Positions 1 to 8,926 of a stretch of 64,000 nt of DNA are shown piece by piece. This stretch comes from Citrifermentans bemidjiense Bem. Lineage in GTDB: Bacteria; Desulfobacterota; Desulfuromonadia; Geobacterales; Geobacteraceae. Under the pieces are notes generated by a model, which made no database searches, was not told the DNA's origin, and saw nothing but the letters and a program-made list of their open reading frames with translations. The position numbers were made by a program, and so were the translations under genes. Numbering within the stretch: position 1 is the stretch's first letter; every line of letters begins with the position of its first letter. Location: assembly GCF_000020725.1 (NCBI RefSeq), contig NC_011146.1, positions 3,657,501 to 3,721,500 on the forward strand, given 5' to 3'.

Positions 1-209
1 ATCTTGAGGTACACACCTTGGCGAACAGGCCCTTCGGCTCACCAAAGAGCATCATTTCGACGGTCGACAGCTTAAAGACCGCTTTTCGGCTGAAGGTTCG
101 CGAGCTGAAACAGATCATGCCCCCGCAACTCTCAGACGAAATCACCAAGTCGGCCGTCAAATACGATCTGACTTTCCTGGACCAGGAAAACGCAACGGGG
201 GAGAGGTAG
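1..209 (+). CDS. C-terminal fragment of an unidentified protein
   Basis: An open frame runs in from the left edge (in frame from base 3) and stops at 207-209. The codons look like coding DNA, and the peptide ends in a helix-like charged stretch (LKVRELKQIMPPQLSDEIT). The TTG at 18 could be a start but has no convincing ribosome binding site, so I read this as the 3' end of a gene that begins outside the window. I do not recognise the family. It converges on tamB, which ends 57 bp away. Confidence 0.35.
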   Translation, partial: LEVHTLANRPFGSPKSIISTVDSLKTAFRLKVRELKQIMPPQLSDEITKSAVKYDLTFLDQENATGER

Positions 210-265
210 TCCTCCGTGTCCAGCGTAGACCTCAGGGTCCTCTGTGTTCCGCTTCGGTTCGTTCC

Positions 266-3200
266 CTAATCGAACTCCAGCTTATAGTAGAGGTCGGCGC
301 CGCTTTCGCTGCCGCTTTGGGTCTCTATCTGCCAACGCCGGTAGATGTCGTAACGGAGCCTGAAGAGGTTTTCCCCGGTGATGAGCGAGCGCCCGTAGCT
401 CAGGTAAAGCTCCGGGGTCAGGTATTTGCCGACGGTGAACAGGGACTGCCCGCCTGCGGGTTCGGCCGCCGCGGCGCCGCCTGGGGTGGTAGATATCTCC
501 TTGTAACCCATCCTTCCGGCCTTGGAGGTGTCCACCGTCTCCAGCCCGAGCGTGCTCAGCCCCAGCCGGTCCTTCACCTGTTCCTGCACGGATTCGGACT
601 TGCCGAATGAGAAAAGAGAAGCTGCCGCGGTTGCCAGAAGGGCCCCCTGCTCACCGCTCGCGCCTAGCGGGTGGCCTAAAACCATGTAGGCGAGGATGTC
701 GACCTCGGGCATGGGAGGCTCGGAGTACAGCTTCACCACCGGGGTGTTCAGGAATCCCCCCACGGTGACACCGGCCTTGACATCGCCGACCGTGCGCAGC
801 GCGAGGATGTCGAGCGTGGGACGGTTTACCGGGTCGTTCACGTAGTAGATGCGTCCGCGCACGATCTCGAGATCCATGCCGTAGGCGCGGTAGCGTCCCT
901 GGACCACGCGGATCTCGCCGGAGCTCTCGATGTTGTCGATTCCCTTCAGCACGAGGTCCATGTCGCCTACCAGGCGCGCGTCGATGCCGGAGGCCTCTAC
1001 CCGGACCTTGTCGCCCAATACCACCTTGACCCGCCCATCGAGCACCAGCGGGAAGGGCTTTCGCGCGCTTTCGGCCGGCGCCCCCTCCAGGATCACGTCG
1101 GAACTCGCCGTTTCCGCCTGGTGCGCCGGCGACCCCAGGATCAGCATCTCGGGGACCCCGATCTCGCCCTGCAGGGTCACCCGGTCCCCTTCGCCCTTGA
1201 AGGTTAGCTGCGGCGAGGTCGTCATGCGGAGTTCCGGCAGGTAGACGGTCTGGAACCCTTGTCCGCTCAAGGTGCCGGTGTACCCGGCGATCTCCCTGCC
1301 GTTTAGCTGCACCAACAGATTCCCCACCAGTTCCCCCTCGCCGGAGCGGGCGCGCAGCCTTTCTATGCGTATCTGGTTGTGGGTTAGGAGGGCGGAGAGT
1401 TCAACGCCGGTGAGGCGGATTCCGGCGCTCGGGAGGTAGGCTCCGGCATCGGCGAGCCTGAGGCTCCCGACCAGCGCGGGGTCGCCCCAGGTGCCGCTCA
1501 GGGTGAGGTCGAGATCGAGGGCGCCGTGGGTCTCCTGGACCAGCCCCGGGAAAAGCGAGGTGAGGAAACCGCTTTCCTTCACTTTGCCGGCGAAACTCCC
1601 CCGCACCGCGCCTCGCGGGTCCTGCGCCACGGGGAGCCGGGCGGGAATGGGGAGCAGGATGTTCCCCTGAGCCTGCCCGTAGTCGGCAAGGGCCAGCGCC
1701 AGGTTACCGGTGAGCGTCTCGCCGCGCCAGGCGAAGGTGAGCGTGGCCGAGCGGAGGTTTGCGCCGATCACTCCGTTGCCCCCCTGCCAGCTCGCCCTCC
1801 CCTGGGAGAAGCCTGCCTCGCCGCTCAATTCGAGACGCTGCCCCGGCATGAGCCTGCCGTTGGCCTGTCCGCTCAGCTCCCCTTTGAGGTCCAGCGTCCC
1901 CGGAAGCCACGGCTTCAAGAGTTCGGGGCGGATGCCGCTCCAGCGCGCGGAAAGATCGCCCGTCTCCGGGATATTGAACCCGGCCGGGGAGTTGGAGAAG
2001 AAGGTGGCGGTCAGGCTCCCCCCTTGATCCAGCGTGAGGTCGACGGCGGCACGGCTGCCGGTGTTGTCCGCGTCCAGCCGCAGCGTGCTCTTCGCCACCA
2101 GCATCCGCTCCCCGTTCGAGGTGTAGGTTCCCGTGGCCGCGGCGCGGGCGCTCAGGGTCAGCTCTGCGCGCCTCCCCTTGGCGGGGTTGATCCGGCCGCG
2201 CCAGCCAAAGCCGATCTTGGCCTGGTCCAGCAAGGCGTCGAATTCCTCGCCCTGGGAAAGCCAGTTCAGATGCCCCTCCGAAACGCTACCTTCCCCTTTC
2301 ACGTCGACCCTGCCGCCGGGAAGGAGGTTCCCGGTGACGTCCCCCCGCATCTTGCCGTCCACCAGCATCCCGGAAGGGAGGAAGGGGCGCAGCAGCGCGA
2401 GGTCGACTCCAGAAAGGGCAATGGCGAGATCGCCGCGGTTTGGCAGCGAGAGCGACGCGGGATCGCTTGAGTGGAGGTCGAGACGGGCCGCGCCGGCACC
2501 CTCCTTGAGAGCCAGATCGGCCAGGGCGGTGAGGCCGCCGGCCCCGCCGTTAATGGTGGCCTGGAACCGCTCCAGGTCGAGGTGCTGCCCGTCGATAACC
2601 ATCCCCCCGTCAGCCTCCGCATGCCCGGAGACGTCGATCCGCCTGCGGCGCAGGAAAGCGACCTCCACCTCGCCCGAACTCTTGCCGTTAAGTTCGCCGC
2701 CGCTTAGCCAGTAGTTGGCGCGGGAGAGGTTTAGCGCGCTCCAGCTCGCTCGAAGGGAACCAGTCTTATCCCGCTCCAGGTTCCCGGCCAGCTCCACCCG
2801 CTCCCCCTGCGCCCCGACCAGTATCAGCGGCGAAAGGGCGAAGCGCCCCCCTCCCGCGACCACGGTCGCCGGGGCCGCGAGGGCGAAGGGGCCGACGCTG
2901 TCGGCGCCGGAGAAGCGCAGCAGCCGGCCGCGCCACTCGCCGCCGGCGTAGCCCCCCTCAATGCTCAGCTCGGCGTGATTCTCCCCGGAGGCCAGCCTCC
3001 CTTCGAGCTGGTGCCGCGCCAGCGTCCCCGCCAGCGAGAGGTGCGCTGTCTCCACCTGCGCTTTGCCGAGAGAGACCTCTTTCAAGGCCGCGTCCAGATG
3101 CACCGGGTACCCCTTTTCTTCGCCCAGGCTCGCCTTCACCTCCAGGGAGCCGACCCGGCCGCCGGAGGCGGCTATGTTGCGCCCGTTGCCGCTCACCGCA

Positions 3201-4723
3201 CCGCTCAAGACGCCGTCGCGCCACCTGAACCATCCCCCCGCCCGCAGTTCGCCAGAAGCGGCCGGCACCGCCCCGGAGAGATCGCTCACGTCGGCCGCGA
3301 AATCGAAGCGGCGGTCGAGTTGCCCCGAACCGCGGGCGCTGAACCCTTTGCCGGCAAGGACCAGGCGTTTTACCAGCATCGTCTTGCCGAGGAAGCTCCC
3401 CTGCAGGTCGCCGCGCAGTTCGTGACCCTGCAGCCTGCTCTGAAGCAGATGCGCGTCCAGGCTCCCCCGGACCTCCCCCTGTTCCGGCACGTCGACGCTG
3501 CCGGTGAGGTCGAGGTTGACGACCCCTTTCCAGCTTGCCGCCAGTTGCGAGGAGTCGAGCCTCCTCCCCGCGAGCTTCCCGCTCACCAGCACTCCCTTCT
3601 CCCAGCCGATATCCAGCGCACCGCGCACCCCTCCACCCAGCCACTGCCCGGAGAGCGGAGCTAGCTTCACCCCGCTTTTGCCGCCGCGGTAGCCGGCGGC
3701 AAGGGTCGCCTTGCGCCACCCCTTACCCTGGTTGGCGAGGGAGAAGTTCCCCAGGTAGTTGGACGGGGTCCCGGAGAAGTTGAGCGTGCCGGAGATGAGG
3801 TCGGGAGTATTGAGTTCCTTGGAGAGGTCGAGTTCCGCCGCCCTGAGGGCGAGGTTCAATACCGGCTCGGTCTTGGTGAGGGTCATGCTTCCGCTGCCGG
3901 ACAGGGTGCCGCGACGCCCGGGCCGCACCAGCTTGAGATTTCTCAGGTTGAAACCGGTGCTGGTGATGCCGAGTTCGCTGGTAAGCTCCAGGCGCGGTGC
4001 CCCCCCTCGCCTACCCGAAAGCACCAGCGGCCCCGCCATCTGCTCTGGGAGAGTCCCCGGCATAAGCCTCGCCTGCACCGAAAAAGCGTCCATATCAGCC
4101 ACCGCGGCCGAGGGGCTCAGGCGCAGGTCGAGCGAGAGCGATGGGCGCCAGAGCCCCGCGGCCAGTTCGCCCGAGGCGGTTCCCCGGGAGGCCGAGATGC
4201 TTCCTCCGGTTAGGGTCAGCGTCCCCTCTTTGAGCGCGAGCGACGCCGCGAGCTCCTTGAGCTCCGAGGGGGGCTGCTGCAGGTGCCGGTAGCTGAGCTC
4301 CTTGAGCGAGAAGCGGGTCACCTCCGCATCGATGCTGCGTGCCGCCCCGCTCACCCGGGGCCAGCGCAGTTCGGGGGCTTTTTCGCTGAGCGGGGTATCG
4401 TCCTCAATGCGCACCCCCCGAAGGGCCAGCTCGTGCACCAGGAGCTTCCCGCCCAATAGGCGCTCGGGGTCCCAGACCAGGCGCAGCTTTTCTACCCGGA
4501 CCAGCATCCGCGGCCGCGAAACGGTGACGCCTTGCAGCAGCAGGCGATCCCTTAGCCTCCCCTCCACCTTTTGCACCGTGACCTCGACGCCCGCGAAGCT
4601 GTCGAGGGTGGTGAGCGCGAAACGAGCGCCTGAGCTGGTATCGACCAGCCAGACGAGGCCGGCGAAGACGACCAGGGCGAGGGCCAGGATGGCTCCGCCT
4701 AAGTAGAGCGCGATCCGTTTCAT
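266..4723 (-). CDS. tamB: TamB translocation and assembly module subunit
   Basis: A 1485-residue protein with an N-terminal membrane anchor (residues about 5-28) followed by a very long periplasmic region rich in repeating beta-strand patterns (alternating G, L, S, V with recurrent 'GxLxGxA' turns). It closes with the conserved DUF490 C-terminal domain (about residues 1150-1485). TamB proteins are elongated beta-taco proteins that bridge the inner membrane to the Omp85 partner TamA. They act in outer-membrane protein assembly and, from work on related AsmA-like proteins, in phospholipid transport. The start codon overlaps the stop of the upstream tamA by 4 bp, so the two are translationally coupled. 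Length is slightly above the E. coli protein (about 1260). Confidence 0.92.
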   Translation of the reverse strand: MKRIALYLGGAILALALVVFAGLVWLVDTSSGARFALTTLDSFAGVEVTVQKVEGRLRDRLLLQGVTVSRPRMLVRVEKLRLVWDPERLLGGKLLVHELALRGVRIEDDTPLSEKAPELRWPRVSGAARSIDAEVTRFSLKELSYRHLQQPPSELKELAASLALKEGTLTLTGGSISASRGTASGELAAGLWRPSLSLDLRLSPSAAVADMDAFSVQARLMPGTLPEQMAGPLVLSGRRGGAPRLELTSELGITSTGFNLRNLKLVRPGRRGTLSGSGSMTLTKTEPVLNLALRAAELDLSKELNTPDLISGTLNFSGTPSNYLGNFSLANQGKGWRKATLAAGYRGGKSGVKLAPLSGQWLGGGVRGALDIGWEKGVLVSGKLAGRRLDSSQLAASWKGVVNLDLTGSVDVPEQGEVRGSLDAHLLQSRLQGHELRGDLQGSFLGKTMLVKRLVLAGKGFSARGSGQLDRRFDFAADVSDLSGAVPAASGELRAGGWFRWRDGVLSGAVSGNGRNIAASGGRVGSLEVKASLGEEKGYPVHLDAALKEVSLGKAQVETAHLSLAGTLARHQLEGRLASGENHAELSIEGGYAGGEWRGRLLRFSGADSVGPFALAAPATVVAGGGRFALSPLILVGAQGERVELAGNLERDKTGSLRASWSALNLSRANYWLSGGELNGKSSGEVEVAFLRRRRIDVSGHAEADGGMVIDGQHLDLERFQATINGGAGGLTALADLALKEGAGAARLDLHSSDPASLSLPNRGDLAIALSGVDLALLRPFLPSGMLVDGKMRGDVTGNLLPGGRVDVKGEGSVSEGHLNWLSQGEEFDALLDQAKIGFGWRGRINPAKGRRAELTLSARAAATGTYTSNGERMLVAKSTLRLDADNTGSRAAVDLTLDQGGSLTATFFSNSPAGFNIPETGDLSARWSGIRPELLKPWLPGTLDLKGELSGQANGRLMPGQRLELSGEAGFSQGRASWQGGNGVIGANLRSATLTFAWRGETLTGNLALALADYGQAQGNILLPIPARLPVAQDPRGAVRGSFAGKVKESGFLTSLFPGLVQETHGALDLDLTLSGTWGDPALVGSLRLADAGAYLPSAGIRLTGVELSALLTHNQIRIERLRARSGEGELVGNLLVQLNGREIAGYTGTLSGQGFQTVYLPELRMTTSPQLTFKGEGDRVTLQGEIGVPEMLILGSPAHQAETASSDVILEGAPAESARKPFPLVLDGRVKVVLGDKVRVEASGIDARLVGDMDLVLKGIDNIESSGEIRVVQGRYRAYGMDLEIVRGRIYYVNDPVNRPTLDILALRTVGDVKAGVTVGGFLNTPVVKLYSEPPMPEVDILAYMVLGHPLGASGEQGALLATAAASLFSFGKSESVQEQVKDRLGLSTLGLETVDTSKAGRMGYKEISTTPGGAAAAEPAGGQSLFTVGKYLTPELYLSYGRSLITGENLFRLRYDIYRRWQIETQSGSESGADLYYKLEFD

Positions 4724-6486
4724 AGCTGGAACCCCACGGTGAAATGGATGCGGTAGCTCCCCGCCCCGGAAGTCAGCGGCCTGGCGAGGTAGAGGTTCAG
4801 CCCCCCGACGGCGGTGTAGTAATGGACGCCTACGCCGGTCCCGTCTTTCAGGCGCATGTCCGCGTAGTTGTTGAAGGCGTTCCCTATGTCGTAGAAGACC
4901 GACACCCCCCAGTCCTTGTAAAGGGCGCGCAAAAGCTCCAGGCTCCCGACCAGCAGGTGCCTCCCCCCCACCACCTTCCCGGAGGAATCGCGGGGGCCTA
5001 AGCTCTGGTAGGTGTAGCCGCGCACGCTCTGGTCGCCACCGGCAAAGAAGCGGATGGACGGCGGGAGGTCCGAGAAGGGGTCATTGAGCAGGCTGTACGC
5101 CGCATCCCCCCGCGTTTGCAGGGACAGGCGCCAGGGTAGCGGAACCAGCAGGTTGGCATGGGCGATCCCCTGGATGAGCCCGGTGTCCGATCCCAGGTAC
5201 GGGTGGGCGCCGCGCAGTTCCAGGGTATAGGCGTAACCGCGCCTGGGGCGGACCAAGTCGTTGAAGGTTTCCTTGGAGAAACGGAATCCCGGGAGCACCA
5301 GCCTGGAGTTCGCGTTCACGTTGCCGACGGTGAAGACTTCCTGCAGCAGCCTAACGTACCCCGTCGCCAGTTCGCCGCGCCCCAACCCTATGTTTCGATC
5401 CAGTTCCAGCGCGACTATCTTGCTCAAGTAACTGGTGACGTCTTCCTTTTGCAGGTTCAATTGCAAGGCGGTGGAACTTCGGTAATCGCTGCTGCTCGGT
5501 ATGGTGTAGCGGCCGGCGAACCCCTGCAGGCGCTGCGCCGCGTAGAGGCTCAAGTCGAGGTCGTGCCCTTTGTGGAAGAGGTTCAAGTCGCGGTAGTGGG
5601 TGGAGAATCTGGCGCCGGTGTCGGTCCCGTACCCGATCCCGGGCCTTACCGTGCGGCGTGGCGCCTCGGTGAGCTGCACCACGACAGGTACCCGCGCGTT
5701 CTCGGCCCGCTCGCGCTCCGGCGTGACCACCACCTGCTTGAAGCGCTCGGAGTTGGCGAAATTGAGCTGCGTCTCTCCGATCTTCGCGTAGGAGAACGGT
5801 TCCCCCTCCTTGAAGGCGACGAAACGCTTCAGGTAGGACTCGGGGTACTCCGGCGCACCCTGGATCACCGCCGGGCCGAAATAGAACCGCGGGCCGGTGT
5901 CGAGCACCAGGGCGATCCGCGCGGAGGAACGGTCCTCGGCGATGCGGATCTCGTGACGGGGGAAAGCGGCATCGAGATACCCCAGCTTCTGGGCCATAGA
6001 CTGCAGCGCCCCCTTGCCCCGCTCGTAGTCGGGTTGCAGCAGCACCTCCCCCCTTTTCACCGGGAAGGCATCCCGCACCCGCGAGAGCCTTCTCTCCTCC
6101 GCTCCTGCCCCCTTGAGCTCCACCGTCACCTCGGTGACCCGCACCGGTTCCCCGGGGATGACGACGACCTGCAGGCTCGGTTTGCCGTCCCTTGTCTGAA
6201 CCACCCGGGCAGAAACCTCCGACTTGTAGTAGCCGTAAGGCTGCAGCGCCTGGCGTACCTTGTCCGGCGCCTGCTTGGCGAAGCGGTCCAGCCAGAGCCG
6301 ATCCACCTTCCCGTCCCGGACCAAGCCGTAGGGAAGCGCCAGCGCCTGCCGCGCGTTCTCCAGGGCATCGCCTTCCACACCTGTCACCTCGATCTCGACC
6401 GGATCGGCGGCGAGGGCGGCGGACGCAAGGAGAAGCAGCGCCGCGAGGCAGATAAGAGCCAGGTATGGAGGAAACCTCTTGGGCAT
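4720..6486 (-). CDS. tamA: TamA, Omp85-family outer membrane assembly protein
   Basis: A 588-residue exported outer-membrane protein. After a signal peptide (hydrophobic LALICLAALLLLASAALA, cleavage after about residue 25) come three POTRA-like repeats (about 30-290). A 16-strand Omp85 barrel follows, ending in the usual aromatic-terminal strand (HFTVGFQL). The barrel carries the family VRGY motif (within QSVRGYTYQSLG). I chose the ATG at 6486 because it is directly followed by the signal peptide and preceded by GAAGG. The frame stays open up to 6615, but the extra 43 residues would bury the signal sequence. It is first gene of the tamA-tamB pair, and acts with TamB in outer-membrane assembly. 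Confidence 0.9.
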   Translation of the reverse strand: MPKRFPPYLALICLAALLLLASAALAADPVEIEVTGVEGDALENARQALALPYGLVRDGKVDRLWLDRFAKQAPDKVRQALQPYGYYKSEVSARVVQTRDGKPSLQVVVIPGEPVRVTEVTVELKGAGAEERRLSRVRDAFPVKRGEVLLQPDYERGKGALQSMAQKLGYLDAAFPRHEIRIAEDRSSARIALVLDTGPRFYFGPAVIQGAPEYPESYLKRFVAFKEGEPFSYAKIGETQLNFANSERFKQVVVTPERERAENARVPVVVQLTEAPRRTVRPGIGYGTDTGARFSTHYRDLNLFHKGHDLDLSLYAAQRLQGFAGRYTIPSSSDYRSSTALQLNLQKEDVTSYLSKIVALELDRNIGLGRGELATGYVRLLQEVFTVGNVNANSRLVLPGFRFSKETFNDLVRPRRGYAYTLELRGAHPYLGSDTGLIQGIAHANLLVPLPWRLSLQTRGDAAYSLLNDPFSDLPPSIRFFAGGDQSVRGYTYQSLGPRDSSGKVVGGRHLLVGSLELLRALYKDWGVSVFYDIGNAFNNYADMRLKDGTGVGVHYYTAVGGLNLYLARPLTSGAGSYRIHFTVGFQL

Positions 6487-7061
6487 CGGGCCGGCCTTCA
6501 TCAGTGTCAGCAACAGACCCGGCATCGCCCTTTGCGCCGATGGAACCAGGGCCTTCGTACCGGCGCCGTCGCCAACCTCGGCTAAAGCCAACGTAGAGGT
6601 TTGCGCAGACGGCAAGACAGCTTGAGCTGGACACTCTTTTTTGGGAATGGGTACTGCCGAAGGCGCCGCGGATCAGGTGAGGCGGTCCCGCGAACCCGAG
6701 AATTCTACCATGCCGCGCAGCAATAGTTGGGAAGAGGGCCGCAATAACTGCAAATGAAAAACCAGTAGCAACATCTTTTGCCATCGATGGAGTTTAAGTC
6801 TCTTCCCTTTGAAAATTTCCCTATCCAAGTCGCCCGCCGCGCTGAGCCAGAAAAACCGGGTCGACCCTGCCGCAGGGAGTCACCAAAGAAGCGCCCCCTT
6901 CTCACAGCGGTCCAGATCATCCATCTCTCGCAAAGAGAACCGACAAAAGCAACGGAACCTGCACCTGCCCGACAGAATCAGAAAAAAATAGTGTCTCGGC
7001 TCGCAGTAAGGGACCTGTTATAATGTCCGTGAGGTAAATAAAACGTGTCACGAGGTACGCA
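6487..7061. other. Intergenic region between tamA and the GNAT gene
   Basis: This is the shared 5' region of the divergent tamA and acetyltransferase genes. On the plus strand a perfect TATAAT lies at 7019-7024 with a poor -35 at about 6996-7001. It would start transcription about 30 bp before the acetyltransferase ATG. A short CCCTGC/GCAGGG hairpin lies near 6865-6880. I found no recognisable riboswitch or further gene. Confidence 0.4.
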
Positions 7062-7574
7062 ATGCTGCCACAACATCCGCACGACGAAGAGACTCCCCGC
7101 ATCAGGGAAATGAGCATTGACGATCTGCCGGAGGTGTTTCACATAGGCGAGGAACTTTTCACCGCCGAATATTCACAAAGCCTCTACAGGACCTGGGACG
7201 AATACGAGATCACCACCCTTTTCAACAGCGACAACGAGCTCTGCATAGTGGCGGAGCACGAGGAGCGGATACTCGGCTTCGCCCTGGGGACCACGGTGAA
7301 AAAACACGGCTCCCCCTGGAAATACGGCTACCTCGTTTGGCTCGGGGTGCGGCGCGACCTGCAGAAAATGCACGTAGGCGAGCGCCTCTTCAAGGAGCTG
7401 AAGCGGCGCTTCAAGGAACAGGGGGTGCGCATGATCATCATCGATACCTCGGCCGACAACAAGCCGGCCATCAAGTTCTTTCAAAAGCATGGCTTCGACA
7501 ACATCCAGGAGCACGTGTACATGACCCTGAACCTGTCCAAGAGAAGCAAGAAGAAACCGGTGAAAAAGCCATGA
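7062..7574 (+). CDS. GNAT family N-acetyltransferase
   Basis: A 170-residue cytosolic protein with the GNAT fold. The beta4/alpha3 acetyl-CoA segment is near residues 95-125 (VWLGVRRDLQKMHVGERL, a degenerate Q/RxxGxG/A loop). A typical C-terminal 'NKPAIKFFQKHGF' follows, the strand-helix segment that covers the substrate. The tail is highly basic (KRSKKKPVKK). The ATG at 7062 is preceded by GAGG at good spacing. Its stop overlaps the start of the following M20 peptidase (ATGA), so the two form an operon. The substrate cannot be told from sequence. RimI-like protein acetylation or small-molecule acetylation are both possible. Confidence 0.85.
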   Translation: MLPQHPHDEETPRIREMSIDDLPEVFHIGEELFTAEYSQSLYRTWDEYEITTLFNSDNELCIVAEHEERILGFALGTTVKKHGSPWKYGYLVWLGVRRDLQKMHVGERLFKELKRRFKEQGVRMIIIDTSADNKPAIKFFQKHGFDNIQEHVYMTLNLSKRSKKKPVKKP

Positions 7575-8782
7575 CCGGGCGCCTGGAGGAGGTTTTCGCC
7601 GCCATCGATCCGGCACGTCTCAAGGGAACCCTGCTGGAGATGCTGGACATATATTCCCCCTCGGGGAAGGAGGAGGACATCCAGCTCTACCTCGAGGACC
7701 TGCTCGCTGGCGCCGGGTTCTACGTCGAGCGGCAGGAGGTGGAGGAGGAGCGCTACAACCTGCGGGTGACCATGGGGGAAGGCGAGCCTGAGCTTTACCT
7801 CGTGGGGCACGTGGACACGGTTCCGGCGTGGGACCTGGAGGAATTCGGCGCCAGGGTGGAAGGCGACGCCATCGGAGGGCTGGGGAGCGCCGACATGAAG
7901 GGGGGGTGCGCCGCCATGATCGAGGCGTGGCTCGCCATGGCCCAGGCCTTGAAACCGGGCCGGCGCCCGAACGTGGGGCTTTTGCTTGTGGTGGGGGAGG
8001 AGGAGAACGGCGACGGCAGCGCCAGTTTCCTGAAAAACTGCAGTCCCGCCTGGGCGGTGATCGGGGAGCCTACCGGCCTCTCAGCCTGCTTCGCCCACTA
8101 CGGCTACCTGGAGGCCGGCTTCGTCACCCACGGGTTGAGGAGCCACTCCTCCTTGCCGGAATTGGGGCACAACGCGGTGGAATCGATGCTGAGGGTGCTT
8201 TTGCACTTAAGCAAGGACCCGCTGTTCCACCGGGAGCAAGGGAGCATCGTCTACTCCATCAGGGAGATGCACTCCTCCCAGAAGGGGTTCGTGGTCCCGG
8301 ACCGGTGCGAATCCTGGATCGACCTGCATCTTCCCCCAGAGCTCGACCCGGAGTCCGTGCAGCGGGGAATTAGCCATATCGTCTCCAGCGCAGGTCAATA
8401 CATACCCGGTCTAGACTTAAACGTCGCCTTCAATTTCGCCTCGGCCGGCTACAACCTCGGTACCGACAACCCACTTTCCTGCATCCTGGAACAGGTCTAC
8501 CAGCGCCTTGGGCGCACCCTCAAATTCGATTCCTTCCGCTCGCACTCCGACGGCAACCTCTTCTACGCCGCCGGTTGCCGACCGCTGATCCTGGGCCCCG
8601 GCGCACTGGAGATTTCGCACACCCCCGAAGAACAGGTCGACTTCCCCGAGGTCTTGGCGGCGGCACAGATCTATGCCGCGCTTTGCTTGGGGCTCGACCG
8701 GTACGCGGTGCTGAACGTGGAGCGCTGCGGCTCCTGGGCTTCGTTCGACAGGCAGGGGAGCTGGGTGGGTTGCCGGGATTAG
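7571..8782 (+). CDS. M20 family metallopeptidase (ArgE/DapE-like)
   Basis: A 403-residue dinuclear zinc hydrolase of the ArgE/DapE/carboxypeptidase-G2 group. The visible metal and catalytic motifs are GHVDTVP (His and Asp), GSADMKGG (bridging Asp), GEEENGDG (catalytic Glu and ligand Glu), GEPTGL (ligand-loop region) and, near the end, HTPEEQVDF (last His ligand). The dimerisation domain occupies roughly residues 180-300. It starts at the ATG overlapping the acetyltransferase stop; the frame is open further upstream but this start is coupled and matches family length. Coupling to an N-acetyltransferase suggests an acetylated amino acid or peptide substrate, but this is inference. Acetylornithine or succinyl-diaminopimelate deacylase activity cannot be assigned. 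Confidence 0.85.
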   Translation: MTGRLEEVFAAIDPARLKGTLLEMLDIYSPSGKEEDIQLYLEDLLAGAGFYVERQEVEEERYNLRVTMGEGEPELYLVGHVDTVPAWDLEEFGARVEGDAIGGLGSADMKGGCAAMIEAWLAMAQALKPGRRPNVGLLLVVGEEENGDGSASFLKNCSPAWAVIGEPTGLSACFAHYGYLEAGFVTHGLRSHSSLPELGHNAVESMLRVLLHLSKDPLFHREQGSIVYSIREMHSSQKGFVVPDRCESWIDLHLPPELDPESVQRGISHIVSSAGQYIPGLDLNVAFNFASAGYNLGTDNPLSCILEQVYQRLGRTLKFDSFRSHSDGNLFYAAGCRPLILGPGALEISHTPEEQVDFPEVLAAAQIYAALCLGLDRYAVLNVERCGSWASFDRQGSWVGCRD

Positions 8783-8926
8783 ACGCGGACCCCCTTGCCC
8801 TCCTGCTTCGTTTTCTGTAAGCTGCTTCAGTATTTCCATCCCAAACCGATACGATACCCCAGGACAGGTTCCGCTGGAGTATCAGCATCGACCCCGTTCA
8901 ATTGACCCATAAGGCGGTACTTAGAG

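Noticed and set aside
5158-6585. A 475-codon open frame opposite tamA
   Set aside because: It lies antisense to a clearly homologous gene, has no recognisable domain, and long antisense frames are expected in GC-rich coding DNA.
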